Positions 16,771 to 24,719 of a DNA stretch of 53,591 nucleotides are shown here, in pieces. The translations under genes were made by a program, and so were the position numbers. The notes beneath the pieces were generated by a model. That model had not been told where the DNA came from and did no database searches. It saw nothing but the letters and a program-made list of their open reading frames with translations. The stretch spans positions 66,117 through 119,707 of the forward strand of contig CATOST010000027.1 of NCBI GenBank assembly GCA_951812665.1, in the 5' to 3' direction. This stretch comes from an uncultured Acidobacteriota bacterium. GTDB lineage: Bacteria > Acidobacteriota > UBA6911 > RPQK01 > JAJDTT01. Position 1 is the stretch's first letter. Every line of letters starts with the position of its first letter.

Positions 16771-18053
16771 GGCTCATAGCTCTCGGATTCGGTTTCTATG
16801 AATGAGTGAAACGAACCTGAATAGCGACCTGCCAGTTCGTTAAAATCAAACTCCCGCTCACCCTCGACCCGCTGGAAATCAAGCAGGCCAACCCAAGTCT
16901 TTATAAATACTCGGCGAGCATCAACGTCGAGGCTTCGCTCGGAGGCCACATGCGCCAATAGTTGAGCATTAGATTTCTGCAATTCGTTATCGAATGAATG
17001 GCCGGTAGCAATTGCCCCGACTTCGATCAACTTTTCACCGATTTCCGCTAGGAATGTTTCTTGACTCTGGACCTCTTCGAGGGGCAGCTGTGTGGCCAAG
17101 TCGTTGCCCTCACCGAACGTGGCTCCGCGCACGGCCATACGTTGCTCTAGAGCCGGGTAGCGACGAAACTCTTCAAGCACGTCTGGTGTCGCTGAAAAGA
17201 CACCAAATAATGGAAGACCGCCGGGGACACCGGTTGGCATGTCCAGAATGACACGCATGGCGGCGAGTATCCGGAGTAACGCTTTCCCTCGTGCTTGAAA
17301 CAGGGTCTCTACTTCATCCATTAGAAGTACAAGCCCATGCACGCCTGCGTGGGGTAGGAACTTGACGGCAGATAGTAGTAGATCCCGCCCAAATTGTTTT
17401 CGGCTCGCCGCAGGAACCCTAGCCAAGCGCAGCTCCTGCAATTCGGTTTTCGTGAGAGTGTCTGGATCCCCCTGTAACCAGCGTAAAGCAGCTTCGCCTA
17501 TAGGCGAGTCGTCGCCCGAATCTGCCGCCTCCAAAGCTGCCTTCATCACACGTCCAAAGGCGTTCTCCGGAAAGTCGCCTCGGCGAATTGTGTACATCCA
17601 ACGTCGAAAGGCAACTTCCACCTCTGGAACACCAAGGCGCCGAATTTCTTCTCGTTTTGAGCGGACGACTTCTTCCAAGAGTACTCGCACACCACGTCGT
17701 CGGTCAGGCAGTTGTAGGTTTTTGACAACTTCCTTGTAGACGGCAAGCGAATTGTCCAACCCTACGCCCTCGCTACAAGGGACGTAAGAGACGGCGAATT
17801 TCTCCGAGAGTGCCCGTCCGCCAAGACTTAGAAGGAAGTGTGTCTTTCCTCCGCCATAAGGTGCCAAGATAAGCTTGAAGTGAGCGGCTTCTCGACAAAG
17901 GTTTTTTAGGTACCGTCCTGAAAGTCGATCAATCCACGGATCAATCCCAACGGTGTAGCTTGGTAGAACCTGTGACGCACGCGAAAGCTCTGTTGGTGAT
18001 TTGCCTTCCGCTCCCAATGTCGCCCAGAGTTGTGTTGCTTCATTCTCGTTCAT
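16767..18053 (-). CDS. BrxD-like P-loop ATPase
   Basis: 428 residues starting MNENEATQLWATL. Walker A APYGGGKTHFL lies at about 64-74 and Walker B LVLLMDEVETLF at about 241-252. DPWIDRLSGRYLK before the P-loop and PLEEVQSQETF after the core resemble BREX BrxD (DUF2791) ATPases. The start at 18053 lies 10 bases after the preceding gene's stop; a longer frame from 18095 would overlap that gene by 32 bases. It is the second of three BrxD-like ATPases in this operon. They share only the core motifs, so they are old paralogs rather than a recent duplication. Confidence 0.75.
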   Translation of the reverse strand: MNENEATQLWATLGAEGKSPTELSRASQVLPSYTVGIDPWIDRLSGRYLKNLCREAAHFKLILAPYGGGKTHFLLSLGGRALSEKFAVSYVPCSEGVGLDNSLAVYKEVVKNLQLPDRRRGVRVLLEEVVRSKREEIRRLGVPEVEVAFRRWMYTIRRGDFPENAFGRVMKAALEAADSGDDSPIGEAALRWLQGDPDTLTKTELQELRLARVPAASRKQFGRDLLLSAVKFLPHAGVHGLVLLMDEVETLFQARGKALLRILAAMRVILDMPTGVPGGLPLFGVFSATPDVLEEFRRYPALEQRMAVRGATFGEGNDLATQLPLEEVQSQETFLAEIGEKLIEVGAIATGHSFDNELQKSNAQLLAHVASERSLDVDARRVFIKTWVGLLDFQRVEGEREFDFNELAGRYSGSFHSFIETESESYEP

Positions 18054-18063
18054 ATCTAGTCTC

Positions 18064-19254
18064 TCACGGCGTGTCCATAAATAGTTTATTTGCAACTATC
18101 GAGGCAGCTTCCTTGACGTACTCACGCACATTGCCTTCGTTTATGCTCCTGGCGTGGTTGTGGGCCAGTCTCTTTAGGAGACCCATGATAGGAGGTACGG
18201 CAGAGGGATTCAGGCCAGACTCGAGGCCAATATTGACGATAGATTCAGCCAATTCCATGAAGAACGAAGGATTCGTTGGTCCCGGCACAGTCAACTCGTC
18301 AAGATCTACCCAGACCGCACGTGGGTTACGCTTATTCCCCAATTCAGGTACTTTGGCTCGATCTATGCGCTGGCTCAACGCTGCGAGGTTATCATGTGCG
18401 ATCTCAATAAACTCTTCTGCAACGGCGTAATAGACTGCGCAACCGCGAAACGCTCCAGTCGCCATATGATCGACAAATGTACGAATATGTGCCAGATGGG
18501 TCTGTTTCTGACGAGGTCCGCTACGCAGCAAAGCGGTTTCGGTTTCATCGAAAAGAACAAGTAATCCAGAATATCCGAGTGCCTGTGGCAGCGAAAGGGC
18601 CGCACGTAGCCAGACGGCTGCATTGCGCCGAAAGAGTTTTCCCAACGGCCTGGGCAAGTCCGGATACTTTCGGTACAAGTAACCAAGGGTAACGCGGTAG
18701 GTTCGCTTCGCTGCCAAGAGCGCATCGAGACGTTCGGCAAGATCTTCGTCGCCGCGACATACCTCTTTACCGTAGGCTATGACGAGATTTCTGAAATCCG
18801 GTGTTAAAGCTGTGTTCTTCTTCAGGCGATCGACCAGCGCCTGCTGCGCTGTCGCGTCCCTGCCAATAAATTGCGCTTCGATAACCTTTGCGATTCCGGA
18901 GGTGCCGAGGAATTGATGCTTCCCTGATGGTGTCATGGTGGCAGCGATCGCTCGGTACGTTTCGATAAGGGATTTGAACGGGCTCTGATTTTCTTGACAG
19001 TCTACGTAGGCCGTAACGAAACCTCGTTGCAGCGCACATTGCGATAGCGCCTTGAGGAAATGTGTCTTCCCACGTCCATAAGGTCCGAAGACAAACTGGA
19101 GTTCGCCGCCCCCGCTGGCGATGAATGGAAGTGTCTCTTTCGCGATCCTTTCCAAGGACTTGTTCAAACCTGCTGAGACGCGTAAGACGGCTTCACCATC
19201 ATTTGGCGGTGTACCTTGCTCCGCAAGATGGGCCAGCACCTCGACGAGTTTCAA
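18064..19254 (-). CDS. BrxD-like P-loop ATPase
   Basis: 396 residues. Walker A FGPYGRGKTHFLKAL at about 56-70 and Walker B LLVLFDETETAL at about 231-242, with AALSQRIDRAKV near 290 likely carrying sensor/arginine-finger residues. The GRGKTHFL signature and the FDETE box are typical of BREX BrxC/BrxD (DUF2791) ATPases, and the length fits BrxD. It begins six bases after the unknown first gene ends, so the two are in one operon. It should bind and hydrolyse ATP, perhaps loading the downstream helicase on foreign DNA; that role is inference. Confidence 0.78.
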   Translation of the reverse strand: MKLVEVLAHLAEQGTPPNDGEAVLRVSAGLNKSLERIAKETLPFIASGGGELQFVFGPYGRGKTHFLKALSQCALQRGFVTAYVDCQENQSPFKSLIETYRAIAATMTPSGKHQFLGTSGIAKVIEAQFIGRDATAQQALVDRLKKNTALTPDFRNLVIAYGKEVCRGDEDLAERLDALLAAKRTYRVTLGYLYRKYPDLPRPLGKLFRRNAAVWLRAALSLPQALGYSGLLVLFDETETALLRSGPRQKQTHLAHIRTFVDHMATGAFRGCAVYYAVAEEFIEIAHDNLAALSQRIDRAKVPELGNKRNPRAVWVDLDELTVPGPTNPSFFMELAESIVNIGLESGLNPSAVPPIMGLLKRLAHNHARSINEGNVREYVKEAASIVANKLFMDTP

Positions 19255-19260
19255 CGCAGA

Positions 19261-20124
19261 CTATCCTTTCTTGACCCAAACCGCGCCAATTTGTATACGG
19301 CCACTACCGTCCCCTTTAAGCGACGGGAGCGTCACCGTCGTGCCCTTGGCTATGGACCCCATGTTTGGTGGTTGGTTGCAAAGGCGCTCGCCTTGGTCCG
19401 TTCGCCACCCGTTTCGTCCAAATCTTGCCAAGTCATAGACGAACTGAGCGCTCGAGTAGTCGACGAAAGACCTGACGGCAGGCCGCTTCAGGAAGCGTTG
19501 GTCCTGACTCTGCCGGACGAGCACGACTAAAGGAAAGAGTTTGCGAATAGGCACTTTGCCATTTCGGTCAACACCCTGAGTTCGGGCGAGTGTCATAGCC
19601 CCCTTGATCGACCCCAAGAAGCTGCTACGCGAAAACGGGGATGTGTCCAGCGCCTGTAGTTCTGCCTGCAGGCGCGAGAATAAGCTCACTCCATCCACCT
19701 CGTCGAGAGTTTTGAGCGTCTCACTCCCTATGCGTAGTATCACTTTCTGGTGACGGTAGTTCACCTGAAAGCAACCAACAAAGTCGTAGCGCTTCAACCG
19801 CCTTACTCTCCACCCGGCATCTTTCGCAGAGCGAACGAGGTCCTCACGCCGAGATTTCAGCGCCTGATCTCTCTTTTGGACCAACGTGGTACGCTTGCTG
19901 TCAAATCCTTGGATTGCATCTTCAAGTCCAATCGCCCGTAGGGCAGCAATGGTCCTATCAAGCACTAACAGAGTTTCATTCATGTTCGTAGTCCGCTTGA
20001 GCTTCTCCAATTGGGTTGTTGCCTTGCGGAAAGCCTTAGTCAAGTTTATAACTGCCTTGCGTAGACCGTGATAGGTCGTTGGGGTCATCTCTCGAAGCGG
20101 AAGCTGTCCTTGATTGCTTGTCAT
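19261..20124 (-). CDS. Protein of unknown function, first gene of putative defence operon
   Basis: 287 residues, not recognised. Residues about 15-105 are helical and rich in Lys/Arg and Leu (HGLRKAVINLTKAFRKATTQ, then LVQKRDQALKSRREDLVRSA), suggesting a coiled coil. Residues about 110-287 look globular with basic patches (GWRVRRLKRYDFVGCFQVNY, RKLFPLVVLVRQSQDQRFL). No catalytic motif, signal peptide or membrane segment is visible. Its lead position, immediately before three BrxD-like ATPases and a helicase, suggests a DNA-binding, adaptor or sensor role. GC is low like the rest of the operon. It could be a very diverged relative of a known BREX or TerB-linked protein. Confidence 0.7.
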   Translation of the reverse strand: MTSNQGQLPLREMTPTTYHGLRKAVINLTKAFRKATTQLEKLKRTTNMNETLLVLDRTIAALRAIGLEDAIQGFDSKRTTLVQKRDQALKSRREDLVRSAKDAGWRVRRLKRYDFVGCFQVNYRHQKVILRIGSETLKTLDEVDGVSLFSRLQAELQALDTSPFSRSSFLGSIKGAMTLARTQGVDRNGKVPIRKLFPLVVLVRQSQDQRFLKRPAVRSFVDYSSAQFVYDLARFGRNGWRTDQGERLCNQPPNMGSIAKGTTVTLPSLKGDGSGRIQIGAVWVKKG

Positions 20125-20477
20125 TTGTCATCCTGTCCGATGGATGTCAATTTGTTGTCCCTTGAGTCGCAAGTCCACCAGAGAAGAGGATTTTAACATT
20201 GACGGGCACCTATTCCTCGCGGGAAAGGAATTGCTTCGACCAAACATCTATACGGAATATGTATGCTTCTGGATGGTACGAAATCAATTGGACCCGACAG
20301 GCGCAACAATCCAATGGCACACGGCATAAGCTATGATCTGCTCTGTTTGACTCCCAACTCCCCGGGAGATGGGTTTGCCCACCATCACCACTCCCGAAAT
20401 GGATCTTCCCCTTAATCTATGCCCTAAGTTTAGGTCCAATCCAACCCCTCCTGGCCGTTCTACGGAATTTGGCCGTG
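20125..20477. other. Intergenic region upstream of the defence operon
   Basis: About 350 bases, AT-richer than the flanks on the operon side, with no credible gene. It should hold the operon promoter reading leftwards; I could not fix a convincing -35/-10 pair. A weak ribosome site (ACAGGA) precedes the 20124 start. The right half is the 3' flank of the dehydratase gene. Confidence 0.45.
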
Positions 20478-22175
20478 TTACTCCGCCCGCAGGAAGTCGA
20501 AATCGCATCCCTGGTCTGCCTGCAGGACGTGCTCGAAGTAGAGCCGGCGGTAGCCTCTTGCTTCGGGACGGACTCGAGAGCGGACGCGTTCAAGCCGGCG
20601 CTCAATCTCCCGCGGCTCCACCAGGAGGTCCAATCTCCGGGCGGGGACGTTCAGCCGGATTTGATCGCCCGTCCGGACCGCGGCCAGCGGGCCTCCCGCC
20701 TCGCTTTCCGGACAAACGTGGACCACGACCGTTCCGCGAGCCGTGCCACTGATGCGTGAGTCGCTGATCCGCACCATGTCCTGAACCCCCCTTCGGAGCA
20801 GCTTACGAGGGATCGGAAGCAAGCCCCACTCGGGCATGCCCGGCCCGCCGAGAGGCCCGGCGCCTCGAAGCACCAGCACATCCTCGGGACCGACGTCCAG
20901 GTCCGGGTCGTCGATTCCCTCCATCAGTTCGTGGTGGTCTTCGAAGACGATCGCCCGACCCTGATGGCGCAGGAGTTCGGGAGTCGCGGCGCTGTGCTTG
21001 ATGATGCATCCGTCCGGGGCCAGCGAGCCATGAAGGACGGCCAGGCCGCCGGAGGCCTCCAGGGGGCGGTCCATGGTGCGGATGACTTCCGGATTGTCGT
21101 TGCGGGCTCCCCGGAGGTTCTCGCCCAGGCTCCGGCCGGTGACCGTGGGCTGGTCCGGATCCAGCAGGGACGCTATCTCACCCAGGAGCGCCGGGGCCCC
21201 TCCCGCGTAGGCGAAGTCCTCCATCAGAAAGCGGCCCGCCGGCTTCAGATCCAGCAGCATCGGCGTGGTCTGGGACAGTTCGTCGAACCTCTTGAGGGAC
21301 AGTGGAATGTTGGTCCTCCCCGCCACGGCGAGGAGGTGAACGATGGCGTTGGTGGAGCCGCCGATGGCGTGAAGCGTCCGGATGGCGTTGTCGAACGAGC
21401 CGGCGCTCAGCAGCCGGGACGGTTTCAGATCCAGTTCCACCAGGCGCACGATCTGGCGTCCGGCCCGGTGGGCCAGACGAGTCCGGCGGGAGTCGGCCGC
21501 CGGAAAGGCGGCGTTGCCGGGGAGCGCCAGTCCCAGGGCTTCGGCCAGCGTGGCCAGGGTAGAGGCCGTGCCCATGGTCATGCAGTGGCCCGGACTCCGG
21601 ATCATGGCGCCCTGGAGATCCTGCCAGTCTTCGGGGTCGATCCTCCCGGCTCGCAGTTCGACCTCGAAGCGCCTGCAATCGGTGCACGATCCCAACTCCT
21701 GGCCCCGCCAGTGGGCGGTGAGTTGAGGCCCGCCGGTCACGAGGATGGCCGGCAGGTCCGCACTCACGGCGCCCATGAGCAGTCCCGGCGTGGTCTTGTC
21801 GCATCCACCCAAGAGGACCACCCCATCCAGAGGATTGGCCCGGATGCATTCCTCCACGTCCATGCTCAGAAGGTTCCGGAAGAGCATGGAGGTGGGGCGC
21901 ATGTTGAACTCGCCCAACGAGATGACCGGGAATTCGAAGGGCACTCCGCCCGCCTGCCAGACTCCCTCCTTGACCCGCTGGGCCAACGTGCGCAGGTGGG
22001 CATTGCAATGGGTCAACTCGCTCCAGGTGTTGCAGATGCCGATGAGGGGACGGTCCCGGTACACCGAGGGGTCGAGTCCGAGTCCCTGCAAGGCCGCCTG
22101 TCGAGTCCACCCGTACAACTCGGGGGTGTCGAACCACTCGCGGCTGCGCAGGTCCTGCCTTTTCCCGGTCTTCAA
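20478..22175 (-). CDS. IlvD/Edd-family sugar-acid (arabonate/galactonate-type) dehydratase
   Basis: 565 residues from a TTG start preceded by a strong GGGGAGGAG site. WFDTPELYGWTRQAALQGLG, GICNTWSELTHCNAHLR, GGCDKTTPGLLMGA, SPGHCMTMGTAST and GGSTNAIVHL are hallmarks of the IlvD/Edd dehydratases, which hold an iron-sulfur cluster on the conserved Cys residues. The N-terminal WFD form and TWSELTHCN are more like L-arabonate and related sugar-acid dehydratases than branched-chain IlvD. It would convert an aldonate to a 2-keto-3-deoxy acid in the cytoplasm. The frame runs further upstream, but that part overlaps the divergent ankyrin gene and is not protein-like. Confidence 0.85.
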   Translation of the reverse strand: MKTGKRQDLRSREWFDTPELYGWTRQAALQGLGLDPSVYRDRPLIGICNTWSELTHCNAHLRTLAQRVKEGVWQAGGVPFEFPVISLGEFNMRPTSMLFRNLLSMDVEECIRANPLDGVVLLGGCDKTTPGLLMGAVSADLPAILVTGGPQLTAHWRGQELGSCTDCRRFEVELRAGRIDPEDWQDLQGAMIRSPGHCMTMGTASTLATLAEALGLALPGNAAFPAADSRRTRLAHRAGRQIVRLVELDLKPSRLLSAGSFDNAIRTLHAIGGSTNAIVHLLAVAGRTNIPLSLKRFDELSQTTPMLLDLKPAGRFLMEDFAYAGGAPALLGEIASLLDPDQPTVTGRSLGENLRGARNDNPEVIRTMDRPLEASGGLAVLHGSLAPDGCIIKHSAATPELLRHQGRAIVFEDHHELMEGIDDPDLDVGPEDVLVLRGAGPLGGPGMPEWGLLPIPRKLLRRGVQDMVRISDSRISGTARGTVVVHVCPESEAGGPLAAVRTGDQIRLNVPARRLDLLVEPREIERRLERVRSRVRPEARGYRRLYFEHVLQADQGCDFDFLRAE

Positions 22176-22350
22176 CCCCTTCGTCTCCTCCCCGGTAAAT
22201 TTCCCGAGTGCTGTGTTATCATGCCGACACCTCCGACACAATTCGGAGAGGGCTCGTTGGCCCGAACCCCCCGGAGGGCGGTGGAGGGCCGTTCCTGCGG
22301 CGGATTTTATTACTGCTCGGTCCGCGTCCCGCAACTCAGAAAGGAGATCC

Positions 22351-23295
22351 ATGATGCTGAATTTTCGGGGATATGTGACACTGCTTGCCCCCTCTCTTCT
22401 TCTGCTCTGCAGCTGTGGCGGGAACATCAACGAGGACCTGATCGATGCCGCGGGGGAGGGGGATGACGCCGCCGTCAAGGAACTCCTGGCACAAGGTGCC
22501 GACGCCAATGTCGCCAGCGAGGAAGAGGGACAGGAGGGACAGCTCGCCCTCATCCTGGCCGCCGGTCACGGCCACGACGCCGTGGTCCAGTCCCTGATCG
22601 GTGGCGGCGCCGACATGGAGATCCGGGATTCCGAGCAGCGGACACCCCTCATGGCCGCCGCGGCAAGCGGTCAGGCCGGGTCGGTCCAAGTTCTGCTGGA
22701 GGCTGGTGCCGATGTGGAGGCACAGGACAACCGGAAGCGGACCGCCGTGCTTTGGGCCGCGGCTCGGGGCCACGGAGAGGTCATCGGCGTGCTGGCGGAG
22801 AAAGGGGCCAACCTGGACGGGGCGGACCAGAGCGGCGGAACCGCGCTGATCATGGCTCTCGGAGCCGGACACGGGGATACGGCGCGGGCCCTCCTGAGCC
22901 ACGGTGCGGACGCCTATGCCATGACCAGCGACGGATCTCCTTCCGTATTGCTGGCGGCCAAACTCGGAGACACGGAGAGCGTCAACGCCCTGCTGGAAGA
23001 GGGGGTCGACGCCGAGGGAACGGACCCGGACGGAAAAACCTCCGTGGTCTGGGCTGCCGAGGGCGGGCACACGGAAACCGTGAAGGCCCTGGTCGAGTCG
23101 GGAGCCGACGTCAACCTGCAGGACAAGCAGGGTTGGACCGGACTCATGTACGCGGCGGTCAACGGCCATACCGAAGCGGTCAAGGCACTGTTGGAAGCGG
23201 GAGCCGACGCCAAGGCCAAGAACGAGGACGGCAAGACCGCCCGGAACCTGGCCCAAGAGGGGAACCAAGAGGAGGTCGCCGCCCTCTTGAAGTAG
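22351..23295 (+). CDS. Ankyrin-repeat lipoprotein
   Basis: 314 residues. The N-terminus MMLNFRGYVTLLAPSLLLLC followed by SCGGN is a lipoprotein signal with the modified Cys in LCSC. The rest is nine ankyrin repeats of about 30-33 residues (for example GWTGLMYAAVNGHTEAVKAL and GKTSVVWAAEGGHTETVKAL), making a solenoid for protein binding on the outside of the membrane. Ribosome site AAAGGAG sits at 22340-22346. It ends three bases before the Tat-signal protein gene, so the two are likely co-transcribed. The binding partner is unknown. Confidence 0.85.
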   Translation: MMLNFRGYVTLLAPSLLLLCSCGGNINEDLIDAAGEGDDAAVKELLAQGADANVASEEEGQEGQLALILAAGHGHDAVVQSLIGGGADMEIRDSEQRTPLMAAAASGQAGSVQVLLEAGADVEAQDNRKRTAVLWAAARGHGEVIGVLAEKGANLDGADQSGGTALIMALGAGHGDTARALLSHGADAYAMTSDGSPSVLLAAKLGDTESVNALLEEGVDAEGTDPDGKTSVVWAAEGGHTETVKALVESGADVNLQDKQGWTGLMYAAVNGHTEAVKALLEAGADAKAKNEDGKTARNLAQEGNQEEVAALLK

Positions 23296-23298
23296 GCC

Positions 23299-24525
23299 AT
23301 GTCCGAGTCGTCTTCCTCGAGTCTCAGCCGCCGCCGTTTCCTGGGGAGGAGCTTGGCCTACGGAGCCGTGGCCGCGGCTCCATCCACGACCGCGAAGGCG
23401 GTAGCGGCTTCGGCGGCGAAACGCTCCGGAGACCCCAGATTTTCTCTCTGGTGTGCTCCGGGCGGATTGGTGAGTCCGACTCAACCCTCCGATGAGGCGG
23501 CCGTCATCGACTTCGCCGAGAAGTGCGCCCGCCATGGCGTGACCGATCTGGTTCCGACCCGCGGATCCCGAATCCTGGCCCAGGCGGCCGGTGAGAAGGG
23601 GATCGTGATGCATCCCTACATGGCGTTCAACAGCCATGGCGCGAGGCGGATGCGAGCCAACTGGTCCCTCAACTACATCGGGCTTCCCTACGGCTCCGCC
23701 CGGCTCAAGGAAAAGCTGGATCGGCATCGTCCGATCTGGAACAGCCCCCGGGCGGTCCTGAGCATTGGTGCGTTCGCCAAGAAGCACCCCGACTGGTGGG
23801 CACTGGACCGGGAAGGCGACCGCGAGTTCAAGCTGGGGAGCCGGCTCTCCATGAGCTTGGCCGTGCCCGAGGTGCGGTCGTACATGGTCGACCGGTACCT
23901 GGAGATCGTGGAGGAATCGGGCGGACACGGCGTGCAGGTGGAGTTCGTGAGCGAGCTCCGGGACGGTCACGGTGCAGCGATCCACGGCTACGAACCGCCC
24001 ATGGTGGAAGCGTACCGGAAGCGCTTTGGAAAAAGTCCGTCAGGACTCCCGAACCATGACCCGGACTGGCTCGGCTTCCGGGCGGGATTCGTCACCGAGA
24101 CGCTTCGGGAACTGCGCCGCCGGCTAAAGGCGCGGCAACCCGAAGCTCCCCTCACCATAGCCGTCATCGCCCAGGACTTGGCGGGGCCACACGGGGACCG
24201 TTACCTCGGCGCTTTCCAGGATCTCCGCGCCTGGCTCGAAGAGTCGCTGATGGACGAACTCTACCTCTGGTTTCGGACCACCTCGGACGTGAGGCGAGTG
24301 GAACGCAACACGAGCCAGTTGTCAAAATTGATCCGGGGACGATGTCCTCTGATCGTGGAGCTGTCCTGCTACCACGTCGGGAGTTTCCAGGACCCCAACC
24401 TGATGCTGGAAGCCGCCCGGATCGCTCTGGCCAACGGAGCCGATTCGGTGGGGATGTACCGCGGCCACGCGGTGGACCAATTGAATTTCTGGCCCCTCAT
24501 CAAGAAGATCCGGTCCCTGGGCTGA
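23299..24525 (+). CDS. Tat-exported TIM-barrel-like protein, glycoside-hydrolase-like
   Basis: 408 residues with a twin-arginine signal (SRRRFLGRSLAYGAVAAA) directing folded export. The mature part has alternating strands and helices such as FSLWCAPGGLVSPTQPSDEA, GIVMHPYMAFNSHGARRM, AFAKKHPDWWALDREGD, GVQVEFVSELRDG and IALANGADSVGMYRGHAVDQ. This resembles GHL10/DUF187-type glycoside-hydrolase-like barrels (the KHPDWWALDREG phrase in particular). The specific sugar substrate is unknown. It follows the ankyrin gene by three bases. Confidence 0.6.
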   Translation: MSESSSSSLSRRRFLGRSLAYGAVAAAPSTTAKAVAASAAKRSGDPRFSLWCAPGGLVSPTQPSDEAAVIDFAEKCARHGVTDLVPTRGSRILAQAAGEKGIVMHPYMAFNSHGARRMRANWSLNYIGLPYGSARLKEKLDRHRPIWNSPRAVLSIGAFAKKHPDWWALDREGDREFKLGSRLSMSLAVPEVRSYMVDRYLEIVEESGGHGVQVEFVSELRDGHGAAIHGYEPPMVEAYRKRFGKSPSGLPNHDPDWLGFRAGFVTETLRELRRRLKARQPEAPLTIAVIAQDLAGPHGDRYLGAFQDLRAWLEESLMDELYLWFRTTSDVRRVERNTSQLSKLIRGRCPLIVELSCYHVGSFQDPNLMLEAARIALANGADSVGMYRGHAVDQLNFWPLIKKIRSLG

Positions 24526-24613
24526 GTCCGGTCATTTCGGTTTGCGGCCGTTTATCCTCAAACGATAGAAGCGAGCGCAACACCAACTGGCAGAATAAGG
24601 GGGAGCGTGGGAG

Positions 24614-24632
24614 CGGCGGTTTCCAACCGCCG
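24614..24632. repeat. Intergenic hairpin repeat, loop TCC
   Basis: Arms CGGCGGTT/AACCGCCG around TCC, preceded by GGGAG. Member of the recurrent hairpin family and the best intact match to the copy split by the group II intron. It precedes the CocE-like gene. Confidence 0.7.
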
Positions 24633-24646
24633 ATTCTTTGGCCCGA

Positions 24647-24666
24647 GGGGGACAAGAATGTCCCCC
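24647..24666. repeat. Intergenic hairpin repeat, loop AGAA
   Basis: Arms GGGGGACA/TGTCCCCC around AGAA, followed by CCTCCC. It lies 14 bases from the copy at 24614; the two form a pair of opposite loop type (TCC and AGAA), as also seen at 7904-7943 and at 51035-51096. Confidence 0.7.
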
Positions 24667-24719
24667 CTCCCAGCCCCCAGGTTTTTCTGGGAATGAAGCA
24701 GGCGCGGAAAGGAGGAGCG

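Noticed and set aside
13198..20124. Complete BREX system
   Set aside because: No PglZ phosphatase-like, PglX methylase or BrxC (about 1200 aa) gene is present in the operon or its flanks within the window.
20931..22466. 511-codon plus-strand frame opposite the dehydratase gene
   Set aside because: Shadow frame; the opposite strand encodes clear IlvD/Edd motifs and has a ribosome site.
24342..24719. N-terminal extension of the CocE-like protein
   Set aside because: It would read through two intergenic hairpin repeats and the end of the previous gene; a strong ribosome site and signal peptide mark the start at 24720.
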